Source: Candidatus Doudnabacteria bacterium (lineage in GTDB: Bacteria > Patescibacteriota > Doudnabacteria > UBA920). From it: a stretch of DNA of 33,601 bases. The notes under the pieces are model-generated. The model was not told where the DNA came from. It did no database searches and was given only the letters and a program-made list of their open reading frames with translations. Position 1 is the stretch's first letter; each line of letters starts with the position of its first letter. Both the position numbers and the translations under genes were made by a program. This document shows positions 22,664-28,850 of the stretch, in pieces. The stretch spans positions 91,637-125,237 of the forward strand of contig JACRDK010000025.1 of NCBI GenBank assembly GCA_016218585.1. Direction: 5' to 3'.

Positions 22664-23063
22664 GTGGGAGAAGACCAGGCTTTATTGGTCTAGTCCTTGC
22701 AGGTGGTGAAATCCTGCAAGAGGGTAACGGGTGGCGGTGCGCAAATGCGCTTAGGCTTGCCAAAAGAGAGGAGAATGGCACAGCTTCCACACCACCCGCT
22801 GACGGAAGGACGAATCAATGGCCGAACGCGGCAAGGCCAATTGTTTTTGGCTAGCCCTGGCAGGCTTTGCCAAAATCGTCTCCCATCAAAGTTTAGAGAT
22901 TCCTCTTTATTATATTGCAAACTATGATTGCTTGGACGAAAAGGCTCTTAAACGTCCATTGGGCTTTGGGCATCTTTCGATGCCGTGTTGTTAGGGTCTT
23001 TGCGCCCAGAATATTTTACCCGCTGACGGGCAATGGAGCCTTTTAAACTCTTTATAATAGAGT
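22634..23063 (-). ncRNA. Candidate structured non-coding RNA of about 430 nt, family not recognised
   Basis: This gap holds no credible protein gene but has a consensus minus-strand promoter and a strong terminator. Two helical domains are visible. Domain I is closed by AAAAGGCTC with GAGCCTTTT (23036-23044 and 22939-22947, 9 bp) and contains CCATT/AATGG, CCCG-TCAG-CGGG, and GGCATC-GAAA-GATGCC with a GNRA tetraloop (22969-22984). Domain II is closed by TGGGAGA with TCTCCCA (22879-22885 and 22665-22671). It contains two hairpins with 7-8-bp stems (TTTTGGC/GCCAAAA; CAAT-GGCC/GGCC-ATTG), a CTTCC/GGAAG hairpin whose loop CGGGTGG pairs with a downstream CCACCCG (a pseudoknot), and CTTGCAGG/CCTGCAAG and AGACC/GGTCT hairpins. 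The core motifs of RNase P RNA, tmRNA and SRP RNA are not seen. Confidence 0.72.
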
Positions 23064-23069
23064 AAACAA

Positions 23070-23098
23070 ATAATACTTACAACAGGTCTTTTTGTCAA
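23070..23098 (-). promoter_or_regulatory. Promoter of the candidate ncRNA
   Basis: Minus-strand TTGACA (23093-23098), exactly 17 nt, TATTAT (23070-23075). Start point predicted near 23063, where a small ACTCT/AGAGT hairpin begins. Confidence 0.82.
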
Positions 23099-23120
23099 AC
23101 ACCCGGGGAATTGGTAGAAT
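23092..23120 (+). promoter_or_regulatory. ruvA promoter, back to back with the ncRNA promoter
   Basis: Plus-strand TTGTCA (23092-23097), 17 nt, TAGAAT (23115-23120). Its -35 hexamer shares five base pairs with the -35 of the divergent ncRNA promoter, so the two may exclude each other. Confidence 0.72.
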
Positions 23121-23141
23121 TAAGTTAATTAAAGAACAAAA

Positions 23142-23693
23142 ATGATTGCTTACTTAAAAGGAAAGGTTTTGGAAAAAAGTACAAGCTTTTTAATTTTAGA
23201 AAATAATGGTATTGGTTATAAAGTTTTTGTAACTCCTGAGACTTTGGAAGCAAAAACGGGTTCCGAGGTTGCGGTATATATCTACCACAAAGTTTCGGAA
23301 GACGGGCAGTCGCTTTATGGCTTGCCTGATTTTTCAACCTTACAATTTTTTGAAATGTTAATAACGGTTTCCGGAGTGGGTCCAAAAGTTGCTTTAGCAA
23401 TTTTGTCCGCCGCCAGAGTAGATGCGGTTCGCCAGGCAATTGCCAACCAGGACGCGGGAATGTTTAAGCGCATTTCCGGCATTGGCACCAAAACCGCAGA
23501 GAAAATAATTGTGGAATTGAAAGATAAGGTCTTAGGAGGCGGCGAGGGGGCTGCGGGCAGCAGCGAGGTTTTTGATGCTCTGCTGGCCTTAGGTTATAAC
23601 AATCGAGAAGTGCGCGAGGTGATAAATAAAATTGATGCTTCCGCCAGCCAAGGGGAGCAAATAAAACAAGCTTTGAAATTACTTGGAAAGTAA
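23142..23693 (+). CDS. ruvA: Holliday junction branch migration protein RuvA
   Basis: This 183-residue protein begins MIAYLKGKVLEKS, the conserved start of the RuvA OB-fold domain (1-62). Two helix-hairpin-helix motifs follow (VSGVGPKVALAIL near 76 and ISGIGTKTAEKII near 111), then a short flexible acidic-glycine linker and the C-terminal UBA-like domain that contacts RuvB (DALLALGYNNREVREVI). RuvA tetramers hold Holliday junctions for the RuvB motor. Slightly short for the family but complete. ruvB and ruvC are not adjacent. No Shine-Dalgarno sequence is visible. Confidence 0.96.
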   Translation: MIAYLKGKVLEKSTSFLILENNGIGYKVFVTPETLEAKTGSEVAVYIYHKVSEDGQSLYGLPDFSTLQFFEMLITVSGVGPKVALAILSAARVDAVRQAIANQDAGMFKRISGIGTKTAEKIIVELKDKVLGGGEGAAGSSEVFDALLALGYNNREVREVINKIDASASQGEQIKQALKLLGK

Positions 23694-23701
23694 TCTTTAA
23701 A

Positions 23702-23845
23702 AATTATTCTAATTATTCTAATTATTCTAATTGACCTAAATAAAACCTAATTTCTAAATTTTAAGAAGTTTCAATTTTAGAAATTAGGCATTTGGAGATT
23801 GGATATTGATTAGGGCAATTAGGTCAATTAGGTAATTAGAAATTG
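23702..23845. repeat. Tandem and nested inverted repeats between ruvA and femAB
   Basis: The stretch starts with a 9-nt tandem (AATTATTCT, 3.4 copies, 23702-23732). CTAATTGACCTAA then pairs exactly with TTAGGTCAATTAG further on, enclosing CCTAATTTCTAAA paired exactly with TTTAGAAATTAGG (about 23746-23788). Nearly the whole gap can fold on itself. It is built of words like those bordering the accessory genes elsewhere in the window and may be a site without cargo. Confidence 0.72.
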
Positions 23846-24886
23846 TCCAACTTAAATTTAATTCAAGTCAATAATAATCAGAAGGAAGATTATAATCGGT
23901 TTGTGGCCAGTTCGCCAAACGGTAGTTTTTTGCAATCCTGGGAATGGGGTGATTGGCAGCAGTCTTTAGGCAGGGAGGTTTATAGATATTTGTATTTAGA
24001 TGAAAACAATAAGCCAATTGTCTCAGTCCAATTAATAAAAATGCCCCTGCCTTTAGGTCAGTATTATTTGTATGCGCCATATGGACCCGTTTTCGCCGAA
24101 GGCGAAAATTTCCAATTTCCCTGCCTGGCCGGCAGGCAGGCAATTTCCAATTTCCAAAAAGACATCAAAGAAAAATTTCCTGAGACATTGTTTGTTCGCA
24201 TCGAGCCAAAGTTTTTACTATCCACTAGTCACTATCCACTGGTCACTAAATCCCCAAACGTTCAGCCGGGAAAAACGCTGCTAATTAATCTTGCGCAAAC
24301 CGAAGAAGAGTTGCTCGCGCAAATGCACCATAAGACTCGCTATAACATACGTTTGGCGCAAAAACACGAAGTGGAAATAAAAGATGAGTTTAATATTACA
24401 ATCGGCCACGGTTTATTTGCCCAAGAAGCAGCCGGCTTAATTGTGGAGACAGCCAATCGGCAAGGCTATAAGGCTTATGGCAAAGACTACTATGAACATC
24501 TTATAGATTTTTTTACCGTGCAAAACAGAAGCGGCCTTAAGGTTCGTATTTATAAAGCGATTTATCAAAACAAACTTTTGGCTTCGGCCATAATGGTGGA
24601 CTGGGGCAAAACTCGCACCTTTTTGTTTGGCGGGTCGGCCGAGGAAAATAAAAATGTTATGGCTCCTTATTTAATGCATTGGCGGGCAATGGGCGACGCA
24701 AAAAAACAAGGCCTAAATTTTTATGATTTTTGGGGCACGGAAACTTCCTCCGGGCAGTTGGCGGGTTTTGTAAGGTTTAAGTTGGGCTTTGGCGGGCAAG
24801 AGATAACTTATGCGGGAGCTTATGATTTAATTCAAAAAAAATGGGCGCATAAACTTTATAAAGTATTAAAAAAAATCAGACATTAA
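23843..24886 (+). CDS. FemAB-type aminoacyl/peptidyl transferase (lipid II bridge-forming)
   Basis: This 347-residue protein has the FemAB pattern of two GNAT-like halves: an early SFLQSWEWGDWQQSLGREVYRY, YLYAPYGPV, then EEELLAQMHHKTRYNIRLAQKHEVEI, a central ASAIMVDWGKTRTFLFGGS, and YDFWGTETSSGQLAGFVRFKLGFG at the end. Family members add amino acids from aminoacyl-tRNA to the peptidoglycan stem peptide at the membrane. The start is a TTG at 23843 embedded in repeat DNA with no ribosome-binding site, so it is uncertain by a few codons. Residues of about 80-135 contain several repeat-derived segments not expected in the family: a TTTTCGCC palindrome, a CCTGCCTG palindrome flanked by direct repeats, and a 14-nt tandem. 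Confidence 0.87.
   Translation: MSNLNLIQVNNNQKEDYNRFVASSPNGSFLQSWEWGDWQQSLGREVYRYLYLDENNKPIVSVQLIKMPLPLGQYYLYAPYGPVFAEGENFQFPCLAGRQAISNFQKDIKEKFPETLFVRIEPKFLLSTSHYPLVTKSPNVQPGKTLLINLAQTEEELLAQMHHKTRYNIRLAQKHEVEIKDEFNITIGHGLFAQEAAGLIVETANRQGYKAYGKDYYEHLIDFFTVQNRSGLKVRIYKAIYQNKLLASAIMVDWGKTRTFLFGGSAEENKNVMAPYLMHWRAMGDAKKQGLNFYDFWGTETSSGQLAGFVRFKLGFGGQEITYAGAYDLIQKKWAHKLYKVLKKIRH
24089..24155 (+). repeat. In-frame palindromes and direct repeats inside femAB
   Basis: TTTTCGCC-GAA-GGCGAAAA (about 24090-24108) is followed by AATTTCCAATTTCC (24107-24120), a GC-rich quasi-palindrome CCTGCCTG-GCCGGC-AGGCAGG, and a second AATTTCCAATTTCC (24142-24155). All are translated in frame. Confidence 0.75.
24217..24247 (+). 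repeat. In-frame 14-nt tandem repeat inside femAB
   Basis: ACTATCCACTAGTC and ACTATCCACTGGTC are adjacent, followed by a partial third copy (ACT). They encode part of LLSTSHYPLVTKS just before the conserved core. Confidence 0.75.
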
Positions 24887-24921
24887 AAAATCCCCAAACT
24901 TTTTGAAAGCTTGGGGATTTT
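24887..24921. terminator. Bidirectional terminator
   Basis: AAAATCCCCAA and TTGGGGATTTT form an 11-bp stem extended by CTTT/AAAG after one mismatch. It serves femAB and the convergent Clp-N-like gene. Confidence 0.88.
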
Positions 24922-24931
24922 AATAACCAAA

Positions 24932-25837
24932 TTATTTTCCTGAGGCGAGCTGGACAAATTTTTCGTTTATAATGCTGATGTCCAGGGACTTGGCTGTGAG
25001 TGAGGCTTTAACAAGGTATTGCAGAGCTTTTTTGTGGCGCATATCTATATAATAGTCATGGCTCAAATTTACCGCCTGTTCAATAGCCGGAAATTCAAAA
25101 AAATATCCAAAGGATTCTTCCAGGGCCGTGGCCTGGCGGCAGCAGTACAGTAATTGTCCGGCCGGGGAATTATTTGGGAATTCATAGTTTAAGTTTAGGG
25201 TCCAAACGGAAAGAATTTTTAATTTTTCCAGATTCAAATTGATGTTGGAAAAAATAGCCTGTAAAATATTATTTTTTGGGGTACATTTAAGCAACGCGCC
25301 CAAAAGCATAACGCAGCCGACCGAAGGGCTGTGAATGTCTACCGCCAAAGCAAATGCCTCAAAGGGCAGGAGCTTAACCGCGTCATCGCTGGTTTGGCGG
25401 GAGAGCCGCAAATAATTACTTAAAAAAGTTTCCGCGGTTTTAGTGTTGGTTTTCATTCGGACAAAAATCTTTTTTACATTTGGTTCGTCCAACAGGCTTA
25501 AAAATATGTCCTCCACTCCTAGTGGCCGTTTATGTTTGGCTGCGCGCTTTAAGGCTTTGGTCCAAGCGCGTTTGGCGTCTTTGCTAAACAAATCATAAAC
25601 ATCAACATTAGTAATTAATCCTTTCGTTTCCTGAGGCTGCGGCTTATTAAAACGCGCGGCAAGTTTATGCCAAAGGCCTTCGGGTTTTGCGCCGGCGCTA
25701 AAAATTAGGCGATAGCCTTCGTATAGAGCAGTGGTTCCCCAGCCTTCGGCAGTTTCCTGGTACTTTAATGCCGCAGGGCTTGAAATTTTCTGCTTTATTT
25801 TAGTTTGAATTGTTGGGTTGTTGATTTTTGTTTCCAT
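24932..25837 (-). CDS. Stand-alone Clp N-terminal-domain-like protein
   Basis: This 301-residue soluble protein contains two segments like the Clp N-repeat. The first is about 86-150: VYDLFSKDAKRAWTKALKRAAKHKRPLGVEDIFLSLLDEP, matching the Clp pattern (A..AL..A...A... ...I..EHLL.ALL). The second, near 160-215, is weaker. No AAA+ ATPase module, P-loop or membrane span follows. In ClpA/ClpC the N domain recruits adaptors and substrates, so a free copy could be an adaptor or decoy for a Clp ATPase encoded elsewhere. The flanking regions (1-85 and 215-301) are unrecognised. It is divergent from the Mur ligase gene. Confidence 0.55.
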   Translation of the reverse strand: METKINNPTIQTKIKQKISSPAALKYQETAEGWGTTALYEGYRLIFSAGAKPEGLWHKLAARFNKPQPQETKGLITNVDVYDLFSKDAKRAWTKALKRAAKHKRPLGVEDIFLSLLDEPNVKKIFVRMKTNTKTAETFLSNYLRLSRQTSDDAVKLLPFEAFALAVDIHSPSVGCVMLLGALLKCTPKNNILQAIFSNINLNLEKLKILSVWTLNLNYEFPNNSPAGQLLYCCRQATALEESFGYFFEFPAIEQAVNLSHDYYIDMRHKKALQYLVKASLTAKSLDISIINEKFVQLASGK

Positions 25838-25919
25838 ATAGCACCCGATTTTAGGTAAACTATAGTTTGCTTTAAAATACTTTAATATTATAAGCGATTT
25901 CTAAATTTTTGGCTATTAG

Positions 25920-25925
25920 TATAAT
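25920..25925 (+). promoter_or_regulatory. -10 box giving a probably leaderless Mur ligase transcript
   Basis: TATAAT ends 8 nt before the ATG at 25934; no ribosome-binding site is present. Confidence 0.55.
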
Positions 25926-25933
25926 ATATAGTT

Positions 25934-27229
25934 ATGGTTAAAAAAATAATCAAACAAATTATCCCGTCTTCCTGGCTTAAACCTTTGCGTCCCGCATACC
26001 ATGGCTTGGCGGCCTTAGGCGCAAGTTTTCATTTTGGCCGGCCATCGGAAAAAATGATTGTGGTGGGCATAACCGGCAGCGTTGGCAAGTCTACCACGGC
26101 CGCTATGCTGGCTTATATTTTAAACCAAGCCGGAAAAAAATGCGGCTATATTACCACAGTAAATTTTTACAATGGAGCGGTTGATGTGCTAAATAAACAC
26201 GGGCTCTCTATGCCGGGCGGCTGGTTAATGCAAAAGCAGCTTAAGGAGTGTTATAAAAACGGCTGCAAGTACGTAATAATAGAGTGCACTTCGGAAGGTT
26301 TGGCGCAGAATCGCCACTGGGGAATAAATTTTGATATGGCTCTTCTTACTAATTTGAGCAAGGCTCATTTGGAAGCTCATGGCGGATTTGAAAATTATAA
26401 AAACGCGAAAAAGAAATTATTTTTTGCCACAGCCGGGTCTGCGGTAAAAAATAATTTTGGCAAAAAAATCTTTGGTTCAAACCTAGACGGAGGATTCGCC
26501 GAAGAATTTTTGCAGCTATCCGGGGCGGAAAAATTTGCCGTCAGCCTTCGCGGAAATAAACCCTCAGTTTCTTTAAAAATGTTTAATATAAATCCCGGGG
26601 ACATAAAATTAACTATGGCCGGGGGTTTTAACGCCGACAATGCTGCCTTAGCGGCTGCCGCGGGAGATATTTTAGGCGTAGGCTTAGTCGAGGGCTTAAA
26701 ATATTTGGCTGGGTTTAAGGGTGTGCCGGGCCGAATGGAAGAAATTGAAAACAGCCGGGGAATAAAAATTTTTGTTGACTATGGCTGCGAGCCGGCCTCT
26801 TTTACCGCGGCTATTAAAGCCGCCGCTGCTCTGGCTCCCCAAAAACTTATTCATGTTTTTGGCTCTACCGGAGGACATCGCGATAGCGAAAAAAGATTTT
26901 TGTTTGGCCAAGCCAGTGCGCAGTACGCGAACGAAATTATTATTACCAATGACGACGTCTATGACAGCGACCCGGAAAAAATAGCTAAAGATATAGAATT
27001 AGGAATCAAGAATCAAGAATCAAGGAAGGGGTTACAGGTTCGGACAATTTTGGACAGGCGCGAAGCAATTAGATACGCCATATCAACAGCAAAGGCCGGC
27101 GACTTAGTTTTAATTACGGGAAAGGGCAGCGAACAGTTTTTGGTTCTACCGGGAAATAAAAGGATTGTCTGGGATGACAGGGAAGTGGTAAAACAAGAAT
27201 TGGGACAAAATAGTTCATCAAGTTTATAA
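25934..27229 (+). CDS. Mur ligase family protein (MurE-like, lacking the N-terminal domain)
   Basis: This 431-residue ATP-dependent amide ligase has the P-loop GITGSVGKSTT (about 38-48), IECTSEGL, LLTNLSKAHLEAHGGFENYKNAKKKLF, the linker GVPGRMEEIE, and a C-terminal domain with VFGSTGGHRDSEKR and TNDDVYDSDPEKIAKDI. These correspond to MurE-type motifs, but VDYAHTPDS reads VDYGCEPAS and the usual N-terminal UDP-MurNAc-binding domain is missing. It may act on a different acceptor in cell-wall synthesis. A repeat (three GAATCAA units, about 27003-27023) encodes GIKNQESRKG near the C-terminal domain. The last residues (SSSL) and the stop codon are formed by the repeat bordering the next gene. Confidence 0.85.
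   Translation: MVKKIIKQIIPSSWLKPLRPAYHGLAALGASFHFGRPSEKMIVVGITGSVGKSTTAAMLAYILNQAGKKCGYITTVNFYNGAVDVLNKHGLSMPGGWLMQKQLKECYKNGCKYVIIECTSEGLAQNRHWGINFDMALLTNLSKAHLEAHGGFENYKNAKKKLFFATAGSAVKNNFGKKIFGSNLDGGFAEEFLQLSGAEKFAVSLRGNKPSVSLKMFNINPGDIKLTMAGGFNADNAALAAAAGDILGVGLVEGLKYLAGFKGVPGRMEEIENSRGIKIFVDYGCEPASFTAAIKAAAALAPQKLIHVFGSTGGHRDSEKRFLFGQASAQYANEIIITNDDVYDSDPEKIAKDIELGIKNQESRKGLQVRTILDRREAIRYAISTAKAGDLVLITGKGSEQFLVLPGNKRIVWDDREVVKQELGQNSSSSL
27003..27025 (+). repeat. In-frame GAATCAA tandem in the Mur ligase gene
   Basis: Three tandem GAATCAA units encode IKNQES, between a conserved acidic segment and the next strand of the C-terminal domain. Confidence 0.65.
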
Positions 27230-27253
27230 AGTAAGCAAGTTTATCAAGTTGGT
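27217..27253. repeat. Left border repeat of the S23-type gene
   Basis: CAAGTTTATAAAG and CAAGTTTATCAAGTT are related words. AAGTTTATCAAGTT (27237-27250) is the inverted copy (13 of 14) of AACCTGATAAACTT at 27614-27627, on the other side of the gene. Confidence 0.72.
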
Positions 27254-27598
27254 ATGAAGATTGAAAACTTTGAAACTATTATTTCATGGCAGAAGAGTAC
27301 TCAACTGGCTGTTTTAGTTTATACGATCTTGAAGGACAATAAAGATTGTGGTTTTAAAGACCAAATTCAGCGAGCAGCAGTTAGCATAGGCAATAACATC
27401 GCAGAAGGTTATGAGAGACATAGTAATAAGGAGTTTAAACAATTTTTGTATATTGCAAAAGGTTCGGCAGGTGAGGTTCGCTCGATGCTGTATATAGCAA
27501 AAGAGCTTGGGTATATATCAGCAAAAGATTTTGAAAACATGTATAATTTATCTATTGAAATATGCAGGTTAATATCCGGTCTTATTAAAACTTTATAA
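27254..27598 (+). CDS. Four-helix-bundle protein of the S23 / 23S rRNA intervening-sequence family
   Basis: The 114-residue all-helical protein matches the S23/IVP family: FETIISWQKSTQLAVLVYTI, DQIQRAAVSIGNNIAEGYERHSNKEFKQFLYIAKGSAGEVRSMLYIAKELGYI, and a last helix LSIEICRLISGLIKTL. Family members occur inside rRNA intervening sequences, as stand-alone genes in many CPR genomes, and are related to Avd of diversity-generating retroelements; their function is unclear. The gene sits between the Mur ligase and tsaB and is bounded by near-perfect inverted repeats, so it looks like an inserted cassette. No reverse transcriptase or rRNA is near. Confidence 0.92.
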   Translation: MKIENFETIISWQKSTQLAVLVYTILKDNKDCGFKDQIQRAAVSIGNNIAEGYERHSNKEFKQFLYIAKGSAGEVRSMLYIAKELGYISAKDFENMYNLSIEICRLISGLIKTL

Positions 27599-27628
27599 CT
27601 TGAAAGACTTGATAACCTGATAAACTTT
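27599..27628. repeat. Right border repeat of the S23-type gene
   Basis: Related words AACTTGA, GACTTGATAA and CCTGATAAACTT run into the tsaB ATG. AACCTGATAAACTT (27614-27627) is the inverted copy of the left border. Confidence 0.72.
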
Positions 27629-27958
27629 ATGACTTTATTTATAGACACCACAGATTTTAATAAAATGACTTTTGGTTTGGAGGATAACGGAAAAATCAAA
27701 CAAAAGTCTTTTAAAATTGATTCTCATAAAAGCCATGAGACTTTGCAAAAACTTGACGAGTTCTTGCGTGAATCTAAAATCTCTAATCTTAAATCTGGGA
27801 TTCGGAAAATCGTTGTGAACAAAGGCCCGGGCAGTTACACAGGCACCAGAGTAGGCGTAACTATTGGCCAGGCGCTAAGCTTGGCCTGGCAAGTTCCGGT
27901 AAAATTTGTTAGCGCAAGCCAATTTAAAATCGCGGATACGCGGATTGGGAACAGATAG
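27629..27958 (+). CDS. tsaB: Short TsaB-like protein (t6A synthesis), C-terminally truncated
   Basis: The 109-residue product has the TsaB N-terminal ASKHA half: MTLFIDTTDFNKMTFGL, and KGPGSYTGTRVGVTIGQALSLAWQVPVKFVSASQF, the conserved TsaB/TsaD-like signature. Typical TsaB is about 220 residues; here the second half is missing. TsaB is the non-catalytic partner that dimerises with TsaD and binds TsaE. The C-terminal FKIADTRIGNR and the stop codon are encoded by a repeat word (AATCGCGGATACGCGGATT), so repeat insertion may have truncated the gene. A second repeat (AATCT words at 27771-27795) encodes the RESKISNLKSG loop. tsaE is at the other end of the window. Confidence 0.82.
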   Translation: MTLFIDTTDFNKMTFGLEDNGKIKQKSFKIDSHKSHETLQKLDEFLRESKISNLKSGIRKIVVNKGPGSYTGTRVGVTIGQALSLAWQVPVKFVSASQFKIADTRIGNR

Positions 27959-28032
27959 CACAAAGAAAAACACTCCTATGGAGTGTTTTTCTTTTATCCG
28001 CGCAATCCTGGTTTATCCGTAATCCGCGATTA
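27931..28032. repeat. GCGGAT-type repeat words around the tsaB 3' end
   Basis: AATCGCGGAT occurs at the tsaB 3' end and, inverted, as ATCCGCGATT near 28023-28032 next to the ABC permease stop codon. Between them are ATCCGCG, ATCCGTA and the terminator. Confidence 0.6.
27962..27995. terminator. Bidirectional terminator after tsaB
   Basis: AAAGAAAAACACTCC and GGAGTGTTTTTCTTT form a perfect 15-bp stem with a 3-nt loop. Confidence 0.88.
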
Positions 28033-28033
28033 T

Positions 28034-28777
28034 TTATTCTTTGAGCTTAAAAACCTTAACCGTGATAAACAAAATAGCGATTAGCCAAACAGTAAGAATT
28101 AAAATGTCAAAACCAATTTTGTTAAAGTTAAAGGGAAATAAATAGGCTTGTCTTAAACCGTCGGCCAGATAAGTTATGGGCAGGAGTTTAGCAAAGGTTT
28201 GTAGGGCGCCGGGCAGAGAATCTACCGGGTAAAAAATATTGCCTAAAAAAGTTAGAGGCAGTCCCACGGCAGAGGTGATTGGCGCCGCAGTATCGTAGCT
28301 TTTGGCAAAGCTGGAGATAATCAGTCCGACACACAAGAAAATTGCCCCGCCAAGTAAGACCAGAATTATTGTTGAAATAATGTTGCCGGCAAAGTCAGCT
28401 TTAAAAACAAATATTCCAAGCAAGGTAAGAATAATTGTTTGAGCAATTACCACAATCAATCTGGCGCTTATTAAACTCAAGGCCAGTTGCCACTGTTTAA
28501 TTGGCGTAGCCATTAACCGCTTTATAATGCCTCGGGACTTTAAGTCAACCATCCAGTAGGCCAGGCCATATATGCCGCCCTGCATAATAGTCATGGCAAT
28601 AATTCCGGGGAGGACATAATTGGAGTATTTTATTTGCGCTCCTGAGAATTTGCCGATTGGCAAGACGGACAAAGCAATATAAATAAATGCCGGCATTAGA
28701 ACGGTCCAGAAAAAACCTTCCTTTTCCCGCAGAAACATTTTTAGGTTGGCCTTGAAGAGCTCAATAAACGAATTCAT
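28034..28777 (-). CDS. ABC-2 type transporter permease
   Basis: From the ATG at 28777 this is a 247-residue membrane protein with six hydrophobic segments: FFWTVLMPAFIYIALSVLPI, YVLPGIIAMTIMQGGIYGLAY, ARLIVVIAQTIILTLLGIFVF, ILVLLGGAIFLCVGLIISS, VGLPLTFLGNIFY, and a last span near the C-terminus. The ABC-2 signature is ITSAVGLPLTFLGNIFYPVDSLPGALQTFAKLLPITYLADGLR (a GxP...PxxxLP...P-type pattern). It works with the ATPase at 29265 to export a drug, lipid or polysaccharide. The usual adjacency is broken by a GxxExxY gene and repeats. A GTG 9 nt upstream is possible but lies within the repeat. Confidence 0.9.
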   Translation of the reverse strand: MNSFIELFKANLKMFLREKEGFFWTVLMPAFIYIALSVLPIGKFSGAQIKYSNYVLPGIIAMTIMQGGIYGLAYWMVDLKSRGIIKRLMATPIKQWQLALSLISARLIVVIAQTIILTLLGIFVFKADFAGNIISTIILVLLGGAIFLCVGLIISSFAKSYDTAAPITSAVGLPLTFLGNIFYPVDSLPGALQTFAKLLPITYLADGLRQAYLFPFNFNKIGFDILILTVWLIAILFITVKVFKLKE

Positions 28778-28850
28778 AATGAACACAGATTAATTACGGA
28801 AAAATATAAAAAACACAGATTGGTTATGGATTAACACAGATATGAGCTTT
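28778..28850. repeat. AACACAGAT-type border repeats of the GxxExxY gene
   Basis: AACACAGAT occurs three times (near 28782, 28812 and 28834), with ATTACGGA and TTATGGAT words between. The array runs from the permease start codon into the last codons (ICVNP) of the GxxExxY gene. Confidence 0.72.

Noticed and set aside
22690-22927. Reading frames of 76 codons on both strands in the uvrB-ruvA gap
   Set aside because: They lie inside dense RNA helices, have no ribosome-binding site, and their peptides have no recognisable composition or family; the promoter/terminator pair and structure fit an RNA better.
22634-23063. Identification of the candidate ncRNA as RNase P RNA, tmRNA or SRP RNA
   Set aside because: I looked on both strands for the RNase P P4 sequences, a tmRNA T-arm, CCA end and ALAA-type tag, and the SRP apical loop, and found none, so no family name is assigned. 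A covariance-model search could overturn this.
23702-23845. CRISPR array
   Set aside because: Repeat units are 9-13 nt, directly adjacent or nested as inverted repeats, without regular unique spacers, and no cas genes are present.
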